Shown here: positions 1 to 5,806 of the stretch, one piece after another | How the letters are laid out: every line of letters starts with the position of its first letter | How positions within the stretch are numbered: the stretch's first letter is position 1 | Assembly (NCBI GenBank): GCA_964373495.1 | Contig: CAYJUW010000035.1 | Span: forward strand, 1 to 7,556 | Length of the DNA: 7,556 nucleotides | Origin: JACQMJ01 sp964373495 | GTDB taxonomy: Bacteria; Patescibacteriota; Minisyncoccia; Sungbacterales; SURF-37 | Direction: 5' to 3' | Notes under the pieces: generated by a model | Told to the model about the DNA's origin: nothing | The model's input: only the letters and a program-made list of their open reading frames with translations | The model's database searches: none | Translations under genes and position numbers: made by a program

Positions 1-434
1 GCGGTATTGGCGACGTGTCCACCCCTACAGAGATCCACGAAACAGTTTTGGATTTTGGATTTTGGATTTTGGATTTCAACTCCTGCAGGGCAGGTGTAGT
101 ATGCGGTGAGCTGTTTCTTTTCCTTCGCAAATTCTTTGATGAGGTCGAGTTTGAACGGCTGGCCTTTGAAAATCTTTTTCGCTTGGCTGGCCGTAACTTT
201 TTTCCCCTTGAATTCGAGCTTTTGCGCAATGAGCTCGCGCATGGTTTGGGCAAGCGGCCCCAAATCGGCTTCGCTGATGGGTTTCGGCAGTTGGAAGTCG
301 TAGTAGAACCCCGACTCAACAGTCGGCCCGATGCCGAGTTTGGCCGCGGGGAATTTTTTCAACACCGCCATGGCCAAGAGGTGCGCCAGCGAGTGGCGGA
401 TACTGTCGAGATGTGCGTCGGGGGTCTGTTTCAT
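1..434 (-). CDS. thrS: Threonyl-tRNA synthetase, N-terminal editing-domain part (runs off left edge)
   Basis: Charges tRNA-Thr with threonine in the cytoplasm; the visible 144 residues are the N-terminal editing (deacylase) domain that removes mis-attached serine. I translated the minus strand by hand from ATG at 434. The editing-site HxxxH is seen as H14-S-L-A-H18, then a typical GIGPTVESGFYYDF segment (residues 34-47), then FVDLCRGGH at 132-140, whose D134, C136 and H140 match the family's D-x-C-x-x-x-H site. The class II catalytic core lies beyond the window. The protein starts directly at the editing domain, so the usual N-terminal TGS domain is absent; an in-frame TGA at 459-461, with no start codon between, excludes a longer form. 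An extra stretch of about 14 residues (roughly 115-130) encoded partly by a 7-bp tandem repeat sits immediately before the FVDLCRGGH motif. No Shine-Dalgarno sequence is evident. It lies 71 nt downstream of dnaE on the same strand and is probably cotranscribed. Confidence 0.88.
   Translation of the reverse strand, partial: MKQTPDAHLDSIRHSLAHLLAMAVLKKFPAAKLGIGPTVESGFYYDFQLPKPISEADLGPLAQTMRELIAQKLEFKGKKVTASQAKKIFKGQPFKLDLIKEFAKEKKQLTAYYTCPAGVEIQNPKSKIQNCFVDLCRGGHVANT
46..76 (-). repeat. Heptamer tandem repeat (ATCCAAA)x4.4 inside thrS
   Basis: Four perfect copies of a 7-bp unit (ATCCAAA on the minus strand, TTTTGGA on the plus strand) plus three extra bases. The array is read through as coding sequence and gives the peptide EIQNPKSKIQN in the ThrRS editing domain. 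Because 7 is not a multiple of 3, gain or loss of a single copy would break thrS; only changes of three copies keep frame. The unit is unlike the GC-rich flanking sequence, which suggests a later expansion or insertion. Confidence 0.9.
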
Positions 435-438
435 CAGA

Positions 439-462
439 TTGATCTTAAGGGTGAACGATCAA
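439..462 (-). promoter_or_regulatory. Small dyad just upstream of the thrS start
   Basis: A perfect 6-bp inverted repeat, TTGATC ... GATCAA, with a 12-nt loop lies four bases before the thrS ATG, in the dnaE-thrS gap. It could be a weak RNA hairpin near the ribosome entry site or an operator, but a 6-bp AT-rich dyad can arise by chance. No T-box or threonine-rich leader peptide is seen; the only short frame in the gap (ATG at 503, nine codons including stop) contains no threonine codons. Confidence 0.2.
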
Positions 463-505
463 AACGTGCGATGGCGTCAAGGATGGGCTTTTGCGCGTTG
501 CATAT

Positions 506-3500
506 TTATGCCACCTCCACTACCTCATCGGCAAGGACCTTTGGCTCGTCGCGGTCGCGGGAGAGGCGGCCCTTCACCATCAGAATCTTATCGGGCTGCC
601 ATAGGGCCGCACTCTTCTCGAGCATCCTCGGGAATACGAGAATCTCTGTTTTGCCGGTGAGGTCTTCCAACCGGACGAAGAGCATCGGGGTGCCGGCTTT
701 GGTCGAAATGCGCTTGACGCCGGCAACCAGCCCGCCAACCGAGACCACGCTGTCCTGCGCTCTTTCGGAGAGCGAGGAAACCGGCATCACTTTGCCATTG
801 AATCGCTCGCGGTACTCCTCAAGCGGGTGTTCGGAGACGTAGAGGCCGAGGAGCTCCTTTTCCCAGGCCAGGCGCTCCCGCTTGTCGGCCGGCGGCGCCG
901 GTTCGAGCCGGAGCGCGGAGGCGGCGATGTCCGGCGTTTCGGCAAAGAGCGATTCCTGACCCATGGCGGCCGAGCGCTGGATGTCGCGTGCGTAGTCAAG
1001 AATGCGCTCGAGGTTGGAAAGAATCTGGTTGCGTTCGCCGAGTTCATCGAGCGCCCCGCACTTGATGAGCGACTCGAGCGATTTCTTGTTGAGGTCTTTA
1101 TGCTGGACGCGCTCGATGAAATCATCAATGGAGCGGAATGCTCCGCCCGATGCCCGCGCCGCCACGATGGCCTCGACAATATTTGAGCCGACGTTTTTCA
1201 CCGAGCCGAGGCCGAAGCGGATTTCGCGGGGGCGGACCACGGTAAACGTGGCCTCGGAGCTCTGCACCGACGGCGGCAGGATGGCGATGCCGAGGGACCG
1301 GGCTTCGTCCACGAGGAATCCGACGCGTTCAATCTCATAGCCCTCGGCGGTCATGAGCGCGGCCATGAATTCGGCCGGCCAGTGGGCCTTCAGGTAGGCG
1401 GTCTGGTAGGCGATCAAGGCGTAGCAGGCGGCGTGCGAGCGGTTGAAACCGTAACGGGCAAAGGGCGGGAAGAGCTCCCAGATGGCGGCGGCGGTTTTCT
1501 CTGGGATGCCGTTCGTACGCATTCCGGCCATGAGCTTTCCCTTTTGCTCTTCGAGGAGCGATTTTATTTTCTTGCCGATGGCGCGGCGCATGGTGTCGGC
1601 CTCGGCGAGCGTGAATCCGGCGAGGTCGCGGGTGATCTGCATCATCTGCTCCTGGTAAACCCCAATGCCATAGGTGTTCGTGAGGATCGGCTCGAGCTTG
1701 GGGTGGAGGTAGCTGACCTTCTCCCGGCCGTGCTTGCGGGCGATGAAGGAAGGGATGAGCTCCATAGGCCCGGGCCGGTAGAGCGAAACCATGGCGATTA
1801 AATCTTCGAGCATCGTCGGTTTGAGTTCTTTGAGGTAGCGTTTCATGCCATCCGACTCGAATTGGAACACCGCGTTGGTCTTACCTTCCCGGAAGATACG
1901 GAACGTTTCGCGGTCGTCCAGCGGCAGGGTGTCGATAGCCACATCCGCACCGTGGTTCTGTTTGATGAGCCGGACCGTGTCCTCGATGATGGTCAGGTTG
2001 CGCAGTCCGAGGAAATCCATTTTCAGGAGCCCGAGGTCTTCAATGGCGTGCATTTCGTACTGCGTCACCACCACCTTTTCGTTCGCGGCGTTTCCACTAT
2101 TCCCGATTCGCCCGCCGGAGCGGGTGGCCAGCTGCAACGGCACGAATTCAGCGAGCGCATCCGGCGCGATGACCACGCCGCAGGCGTGGGTGGAGGCGTG
2201 GCGGGCCACGCCTTCCAGCTTCATGGCGGCGTCAATCAGGCGCTTGGCATCGGTCCGCGATTGGTACAGCTCGCGAAACTCCGTCACGTGCTCAAGGCAG
2301 TGGGCCAGCCAGCCCTCTTTCATTCCCTGGGTCGGGTTGAAGGGGATCAGTTTGGCCACCTGGTCGCAGAAGGCATAGGGCATGCCCAGGGCCCGGCCGG
2401 TGTCGCGGATGGCCGCCCGCGCGGCCATGGTGCCGAAGGTGATAATCTGGGCCACGCGGTCCCGGCCGTACTTTTTAGCCACGTAGTCAATGACCTCGTC
2501 CCGGCGGCGATCGGAGAAATCGAGGTCAATGTCCGGCATGGCAATCCGCTCCGGATTCAAAAACCGCTCGAAGATGAGGGCGTACTGCAGCGGGTCCACG
2601 TTGGTGATCCCGAGGAGGTAGGAGACCATGGAACCGGCGGCGGATCCGCGGCCCGGACCGATGACGATGCCGTTTTGGCGCGCCCAGTTGACGAAGTCCT
2701 GCACGATGAGGAAGTACGGCGCAAAGCCGGTCTGGCGGATGACCTCGAGCTCGTAGCGCATGCGCTCCCGGACGCGTTCGGCCAGCGGTTCGCCGCCGGC
2801 TTGGGCATCCGCCCCGTAGCGCCGGGCCATGCCTTCGCGTGCGAGCGACTCGAGATAGCTCTCCGGCGTGTGGCCGGCCGGCACCGGGAAGCGGGGCAGG
2901 AGGATTTTCCCGAGCTGGATCTCGAGGTTGACGCGCTCGGCGATCTCCTGGGTATTGGCGATGGCCTCGGGGTGGTCGGAGAAGAATTCGGCCATCTCCT
3001 GGGTGGATTTCATGGAAAAATCATCGGCCTTCATGGTCAGCCGGTCCTCGTCCTCCAGGCGGTTGCCGGTTTGGATCGAGACCAGGATGTCCTGGGCCTC
3101 GCGGTCGTCCGTGCGCACGTAGTGGACGTCGTTCACGCCGACGGTCTTGGCCCCGGTTTTAGCCGCGAGCTCGATGAGCGCGCCGTTGACGATCTTCTGC
3201 TCCGGAATGTTGGGGTGCGCCCCGAGCTCGAGGTAGAAATTTTCAGGTCCGAACACGGTTTGGTACTCGCGGATGAGCGATTGGGCCCGTTCGGGCTTCC
3301 GCGCCAGGATGGCTTTCGATATTTCGCTGTTCAGGCAGCCGGAGAGCGCAATCAGGCCGGCCGCATGCTGCCGAAGGAGCTCCTTATCCACGCGGGGCTT
3401 GTAGTAGAAGCCCTCCAGGTGCGACCGGGTGGCGAGCTGGATTAAATTTTGGTAGCCCTGGCCGTTCTCGGCGAGGATGGTCAGGTGGTAGCGCTTGTCG

Positions 3501-3745
3501 TCAATACCCGGGCGCTTGTCGGCCATGCGCTCGTGCGCTACGTATACCTCGCAGCCCACGATGGGCTTGATCCCGGCCCTGCGGGTTTTCTGGTAGAATT
3601 CAATGGCCCCGTAGAGCACGCCGTGGTCGGTGAGCGCCAGCGCCTCCTGGCCGAGGTCTCCTGAGCGCTTGACCAGCTCATCCACTTTGGCCAGGCCATC
3701 GAGGAGGGAGTAGTGCGAGTGGACGTGTAAGTGGGTAAATTTCAT
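506..3745 (-). CDS. dnaE: DNA polymerase III alpha subunit, DnaE type
   Basis: Catalytic subunit of the replicative C-family DNA polymerase, 1079 residues. The N-terminal PHP domain begins HLHVHSHYSLLDG; the metal-site residues of active PHP domains appear kept (H7, H9, D40-H41, E66, H87, C137, D206, H208), so a PHP-based proofreading nuclease is plausible (inference). The palm contains GPGRGSAAGS (363-372), PDIDLDF (404-410; catalytic D405 and D407) and KMDFLGL (third catalytic Asp D577). The fingers segment YQEQMMQITRDLAGF lies at 697-711. A helix-hairpin-helix region follows, then a C-terminal OB fold (about 1000-1079). It ends right after the OB fold, so the C-terminal tau-binding region of the 1160-residue E. 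coli protein is short or missing. Residues about 541-556 look like a small insertion before the VTQYEM motif. ATG 3745 is the natural start because the PHP motif follows at residue 5; no clear ribosome binding site precedes it. thrS follows on the same strand; rnhB is divergent. Confidence 0.97.
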   Translation of the reverse strand: MKFTHLHVHSHYSLLDGLAKVDELVKRSGDLGQEALALTDHGVLYGAIEFYQKTRRAGIKPIVGCEVYVAHERMADKRPGIDDKRYHLTILAENGQGYQNLIQLATRSHLEGFYYKPRVDKELLRQHAAGLIALSGCLNSEISKAILARKPERAQSLIREYQTVFGPENFYLELGAHPNIPEQKIVNGALIELAAKTGAKTVGVNDVHYVRTDDREAQDILVSIQTGNRLEDEDRLTMKADDFSMKSTQEMAEFFSDHPEAIANTQEIAERVNLEIQLGKILLPRFPVPAGHTPESYLESLAREGMARRYGADAQAGGEPLAERVRERMRYELEVIRQTGFAPYFLIVQDFVNWARQNGIVIGPGRGSAAGSMVSYLLGITNVDPLQYALIFERFLNPERIAMPDIDLDFSDRRRDEVIDYVAKKYGRDRVAQIITFGTMAARAAIRDTGRALGMPYAFCDQVAKLIPFNPTQGMKEGWLAHCLEHVTEFRELYQSRTDAKRLIDAAMKLEGVARHASTHACGVVIAPDALAEFVPLQLATRSGGRIGNSGNAANEKVVVTQYEMHAIEDLGLLKMDFLGLRNLTIIEDTVRLIKQNHGADVAIDTLPLDDRETFRIFREGKTNAVFQFESDGMKRYLKELKPTMLEDLIAMVSLYRPGPMELIPSFIARKHGREKVSYLHPKLEPILTNTYGIGVYQEQMMQITRDLAGFTLAEADTMRRAIGKKIKSLLEEQKGKLMAGMRTNGIPEKTAAAIWELFPPFARYGFNRSHAACYALIAYQTAYLKAHWPAEFMAALMTAEGYEIERVGFLVDEARSLGIAILPPSVQSSEATFTVVRPREIRFGLGSVKNVGSNIVEAIVAARASGGAFRSIDDFIERVQHKDLNKKSLESLIKCGALDELGERNQILSNLERILDYARDIQRSAAMGQESLFAETPDIAASALRLEPAPPADKRERLAWEKELLGLYVSEHPLEEYRERFNGKVMPVSSLSERAQDSVVSVGGLVAGVKRISTKAGTPMLFVRLEDLTGKTEILVFPRMLEKSAALWQPDKILMVKGRLSRDRDEPKVLADEVVEVA

Positions 3746-3756
3746 TGCCGCAGCCC

Positions 3757-3875
3757 GTTAAGCGAGTTAAGTAAATTAAGCGAGTTGAGCAAGTTCAGTG
3801 CTGTCCAACCGTCATCCTGAGCGTAGCGAAGGATCCCGTCAGCTTAATTCACTTAATTTACGTAACTCGCTTAAC
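3757..3875. repeat. Palindromic array of 9-bp TTAAG-core repeats, copy 1, with a nested repeat
   Basis: In the divergent dnaE-rnhB spacer, the left arm (3757-3797) is a run of imperfect 9-mers: GTTAAGCGA, GTTAAGTAA, ATTAAGCGA, GTTGAGCAA, then a partial unit. The right arm (3842-3875) carries the reverse complement type: GCTTAATTC, ACTTAATTT, ACGTAACTC, GCTTAAC. The arms can pair through their TTAAG/CTTAA cores. About 44 nt of unrelated sequence, including the GTCATCCTGAGCG repeat, separate them. The first 24 nt (3757-3780) are identical to 6951-6974, and 3842-3857 is identical to 7010-7025, so this is a dispersed repeat family. It would lie in the 5' leader of dnaE if transcription starts near rnhB. 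Confidence 0.9.
3811..3835. repeat. Dispersed repeat GTCATCCTGAGCG-type, nested in the 9-mer palindrome
   Basis: A 25-nt imperfect palindrome running from GTCATCCTGAGCG through a TAG centre to CGAAGGATC, with ATCCT and AGGAT as its outer pairing arms. I recognise this sequence from memory as a type found in the intergenic regions of many unrelated bacterial genomes. It sits in the loop of the 9-bp-repeat palindrome, so one repeat seems to have landed in, or been recruited into, the other. No coding role is seen. Confidence 0.7.
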
Positions 3876-3891
3876 CTGCCTTTGTAACGCT

Positions 3892-3919
3892 AGTATATCA
3901 GGGAACCGGCGGATGACGA
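3892..3919 (-). promoter_or_regulatory. Candidate sigma70-like promoter for dnaE
   Basis: On the minus strand, TATACT (3897-3892) is a good -10 match and lies 16 nt from TCGTCA (3919-3914), a 4/6 match to TTGACA. Use of this promoter would give a leader of roughly 140 nt carrying the whole 9-bp-repeat hairpin. A weaker plus-strand pair overlaps it (TTAACC 3871-3876 and TATATC 3894-3899, spacing 17) and could serve rnhB, but it would put the transcript start only a few bases before the rnhB ATG. The calls rest on short motif matches only. Confidence 0.25.
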
Positions 3920-4602
3920 AGCGCATTATAATCGGTATAGACGAAGTCGGCCGCGGGGCCCTGGCCGGCCCGGTGGTGCTGGCCGCGGTTTCCTGTAGCC
4001 GGCCCATTCGCTGGGCGCACCCCAAGCTCGGCCGCATCCGCGACTCGAAAAAACTTACCCCGAGGCGCCGGGAGGCATGGTGCGCGTATTTGCGTTCGCA
4101 CCCGGCGATCCGCTTTCAGATTAGTCGCGTGTCTCCGGCGGTGATTGACCGGATTAATATTACTCGCGCGGCGAATCTTGCGGCGCTGCGGCTCTATTAC
4201 CGTTTCGTCGGAGGTTCCCAGCTCCTTTCCGTCATTGCGAGGAGTCCCGCTCGAAGCGGGACGACGAAGCAATCCCGAGACAAGCACGCGGCGAGATTGC
4301 TTCGCTCCGCTCGCAATGACGCGGCGGAAGGTCAGCGTTTCCTCGCGCTCCTTGATGGCGGTCTTCGCCTTCCGTTGCATATCCATCACCGGGCGATCAC
4401 GAAAGGCGACGAGCGCATACCGCTCATCGCCGCGGCCTCCATCATTGCCAAGGTCTGGCGCGACCGGCTCATGGTGCGTATGGCCGCCGCATTCCCGCGC
4501 TACGGCTTTGAGCTCCACAAGGGCTACGGCACCCGGGCCCACCGGCGAACTCTCCGGCGGCATGGGCCCTCGCCGATCCACAGAAACACGTTTCTAGGGT
4601 AG
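3913..4602 (+). CDS. rnhB: Ribonuclease HII carrying a 30-residue repeat-derived insert
   Basis: Endonuclease that cuts RNA within DNA:RNA hybrids and at single embedded ribonucleotides, 229 residues. Motifs in order: GIDEVGRGALAGPVV (8-22; catalytic D10 and E11), RDSKKLT (43-49), NITRAANLAAL (82-92), LLDGG (146-150; catalytic D148), KGDERIPLIAAASIIAKVWRD (164-184; catalytic D166), and HKGYGT...HGPSPIHRNTF near the C-terminus. All four catalytic acidic residues are present and D148-D166 spacing equals that of E. coli D108-D126. The Asn-to-Asp stretch, 27 residues in E. coli, is 67 here (N82 to D148). Thirty of the extra residues (107-136) are exactly the translation of a 90-bp palindromic element. 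The fold should tolerate this because it falls in the loop before the D148 strand, so the enzyme is probably active (inference). A weak AGGGA lies 8 nt before the ATG. It is divergent from dnaE, with holB 71 nt downstream. Confidence 0.95.
   Translation: MTKRIIIGIDEVGRGALAGPVVLAAVSCSRPIRWAHPKLGRIRDSKKLTPRRREAWCAYLRSHPAIRFQISRVSPAVIDRINITRAANLAALRLYYRFVGGSQLLSVIARSPARSGTTKQSRDKHAARLLRSARNDAAEGQRFLALLDGGLRLPLHIHHRAITKGDERIPLIAAASIIAKVWRDRLMVRMAAAFPRYGFELHKGYGTRAHRRTLRRHGPSPIHRNTFLG
4231..4320. repeat. 90-bp palindromic element inserted in frame in rnhB
   Basis: Bounded by the perfect 11-bp inverted repeat GTCATTGCGAG (4231-4241) and CTCGCAATGAC (4310-4320). Inside are a second perfect stem, CGAAGCAATC (4265-4274) with GATTGCTTCG (4295-4304), and a small hairpin TCCCGCT-CGA-AGCGGGA (4245-4261), giving a branched cruciform-like fold. 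The GTCATTGCGAG...CGAAGCAATC type is one I recognise as a dispersed intergenic repeat in many bacteria. Here it is exactly 90 bp, begins on a codon boundary (codon 107 of rnhB), contains no stop in that frame and adds residues VIARSPARSG...SARND. No clear target duplication is seen at its edges. Confidence 0.92.
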
Positions 4603-4612
4603 AATGTGAATA

Positions 4613-4680
4613 GAATCATGGATCAAGAATCATGGATACGAGCTTTTACTTCTTGCTTCTTGATTCATAATTCATGATTC
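4613..4680. repeat. Imperfect inverted repeat of GAATCAT-like heptamers overlapping the holB start
   Basis: In the rnhB-holB spacer, GAATCATG (4613-4620) can pair with CATGATTC (4673-4680), and ATCAAGAA (4622-4629) with TTCTTGAT (4657-4664), leaving a 7-8-nt bulge on the right arm equal to about one extra heptamer. The left side also repeats itself with a 14-bp period (GAATCATGGAT twice). The right arm includes the ATG of holB (4674-4676), so in mRNA the start codon would lie in a hairpin stem. No T-run follows, so a terminator is not supported. Confidence 0.75.
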
Positions 4681-5806
4681 CCCTCGTTGGCCACCAGCGA
4701 CAAATCCGCTACCTCGGGCGTGTCCTTACGCGGGGCACCTTTGCCCATGCCTATCTCTTCCACGGGCCGGAGGGGGTGGGCAAGCGGAGCGTGGCCGTGG
4801 CTTGCGCGGCGCGGTTGTTTTGCACCGCCGTCCAGCGCCACACCCAGCTCGGAAGCTGCGGCCTGTGCGAGGATTGCGAATTAGTTTCAAAATCTCTCCA
4901 CCCTGATCTCATCACCCTCTCGTTTGACCAGCCCCTCGTGGCGGGCAAGAATGAGCGCGAAGTCGGCATTGAGAACATCCACGAGCTCCAGCGGCGGCTT
5001 TCGCTTTCCGCGTGGCGCGGCGGCCGGAAAGTGGTCATCATTGACCAGGCCGAGGCCTTGAGCCGCGACGCGCAGTCCTCGCTCTTAAAGACGCTCGAGG
5101 AGCCGGACGAGAAGACGGTGTTCTTTCTCATCGCCCGTTCGCCGGATGCGCTCCTGGCCACGGTGCGCTCGCGCGCTCTGGCCATGCATTTCGCGATTTT
5201 GAGCGATGCCGAGCTCGCGCTACTGGCCGCGACGGTTCCGGCTCTAGAGCGCCCCGAGCTCCTCTCGTTGGCCGAGGGGCGGCCGGGGATGCTCATCCGG
5301 CTTATTCAGGAGCGCGCATTCTTGGAGGAGCGGCGGGCCGCGGCCAAACGCCGAGACCGGTCAAGCGAAATGGACCTCGCCCGGCAGTTTGCCTTTGCCG
5401 AGGAGAACGCCCGCGATCCGGGCGTCATGGAATCCTTGCTTACCCATCTTATCGCCGTAGTCCGCCGCGATCTCCACGCCGCCATCGGCGAAGCGCCTTC
5501 GCCCGCNNNNNNNNNNNNNNNNNNNNNNNNNNNNNNNNNNNNNNNNNNNNNNNNNNNNNNNNNNNNNNNNNNNNNNNNNNNNNNNNNNNNNNNNNNNNNN
5601 NNNNNNCGCCCGCGGCAGTGAGCCAGGAGCATACCGCGCGCCGGGCCGAAGCGCTGGCCGTGCTCCTCGAACGGCTGCGCATCCTCGAGACGACCGCCGC
5701 CAACCGCCGGCTAGTCGCCGACAGCGTCTTCTTTGAACTCTCGTCATTTGGGATAGAGCCCCGTCCTGGGAGCTCTACGCTCTCCTACGGGGCGGAGCAT
5801 CCATGA
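4674..5806 (+). CDS. holB: DNA polymerase III delta prime-like clamp-loader subunit (interrupted by an assembly gap)
   Basis: AAA+ subunit of the clamp loader that places the sliding clamp on primed DNA. The visible N-terminal 277 residues include the opening GHQRQIRYLGRVL, AHAYLFHGPEGVGKRS with an intact Walker A (31-38), a zinc module formed by C50, C62, C65 and C68, a Walker B-like VVIIDQAEAL (120-129), LLKTLEEPDEKTVFFLIA (137-154) containing sensor 1, and TVRSRAL near 163-169. E. coli delta prime has a degenerate P-loop; here it looks intact, so a DnaX-like role is possible, though the length and single C-terminal helical domain fit HolB. After the 100 Ns (5507-5606), the sequence AEALAVLLERLRILETTAANRRLVADSVFFELSSF matches the usual HolB C-terminus. 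Merging both sides on their shared 7 nt gives one frame of 341 residues ending at TGA 5804-5806. No Shine-Dalgarno is visible, and the start codon lies in an inverted repeat. Confidence 0.88.
5507..5606. other. Assembly gap of exactly 100 N within holB
   Basis: Exactly 100 unknown bases, the conventional placeholder for a gap of unknown size. The sequence before it ends in CGCCCGC (5500-5506) and the sequence after it begins with CGCCCGC (5607-5613). Read literally, 100 Ns shift the frame to an immediate stop (TGA 5619-5621). Collapsing the duplicate 7-mer restores the holB frame through to its expected C-terminus. Confidence 0.97.

Noticed and set aside
477..503. Nine-codon minus-strand frame between dnaE and thrS as an attenuator leader peptide
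   Set aside because: It contains no threonine codons and no ribosome binding site or paired attenuator hairpins are apparent.
15..842. Open frame on the plus strand across thrS and the dnaE 3' end
   Set aside because: The minus strand encodes ThrRS and DnaE motifs through this whole stretch; the plus-strand peptide is low complexity where it crosses the heptamer array.
1862..3445. Long open frame (527 codons) on the plus strand opposite dnaE
   Set aside because: Antisense shadow of a GC-rich gene; the peptide has no family motifs, while the minus-strand DnaE is complete with all catalytic motifs.
3757..3875. CRISPR array or replication-origin iterons
   Set aside because: Units are 9 bp and contiguous with no spacers. 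No DnaA-box pattern (TTATNCACA) is present and no dnaA is nearby, so an origin is not supported.
4231..4320. CRISPR repeat or tRNA-like cloverleaf
   Set aside because: The branched fold has no acceptor CCA, T-loop or anticodon features and there is only one copy with no spacers.
3898..4581. Open frame of 227 codons antisense to rnhB
   Set aside because: rnhB carries all RNase HII motifs; the antisense product matches nothing I recognise and includes the complement of the palindromic element.
5306..5747. Minus-strand open frames running through the N block
   Set aside because: They exist only because Ns cannot form stops; the plus-strand HolB reading explains both sides.
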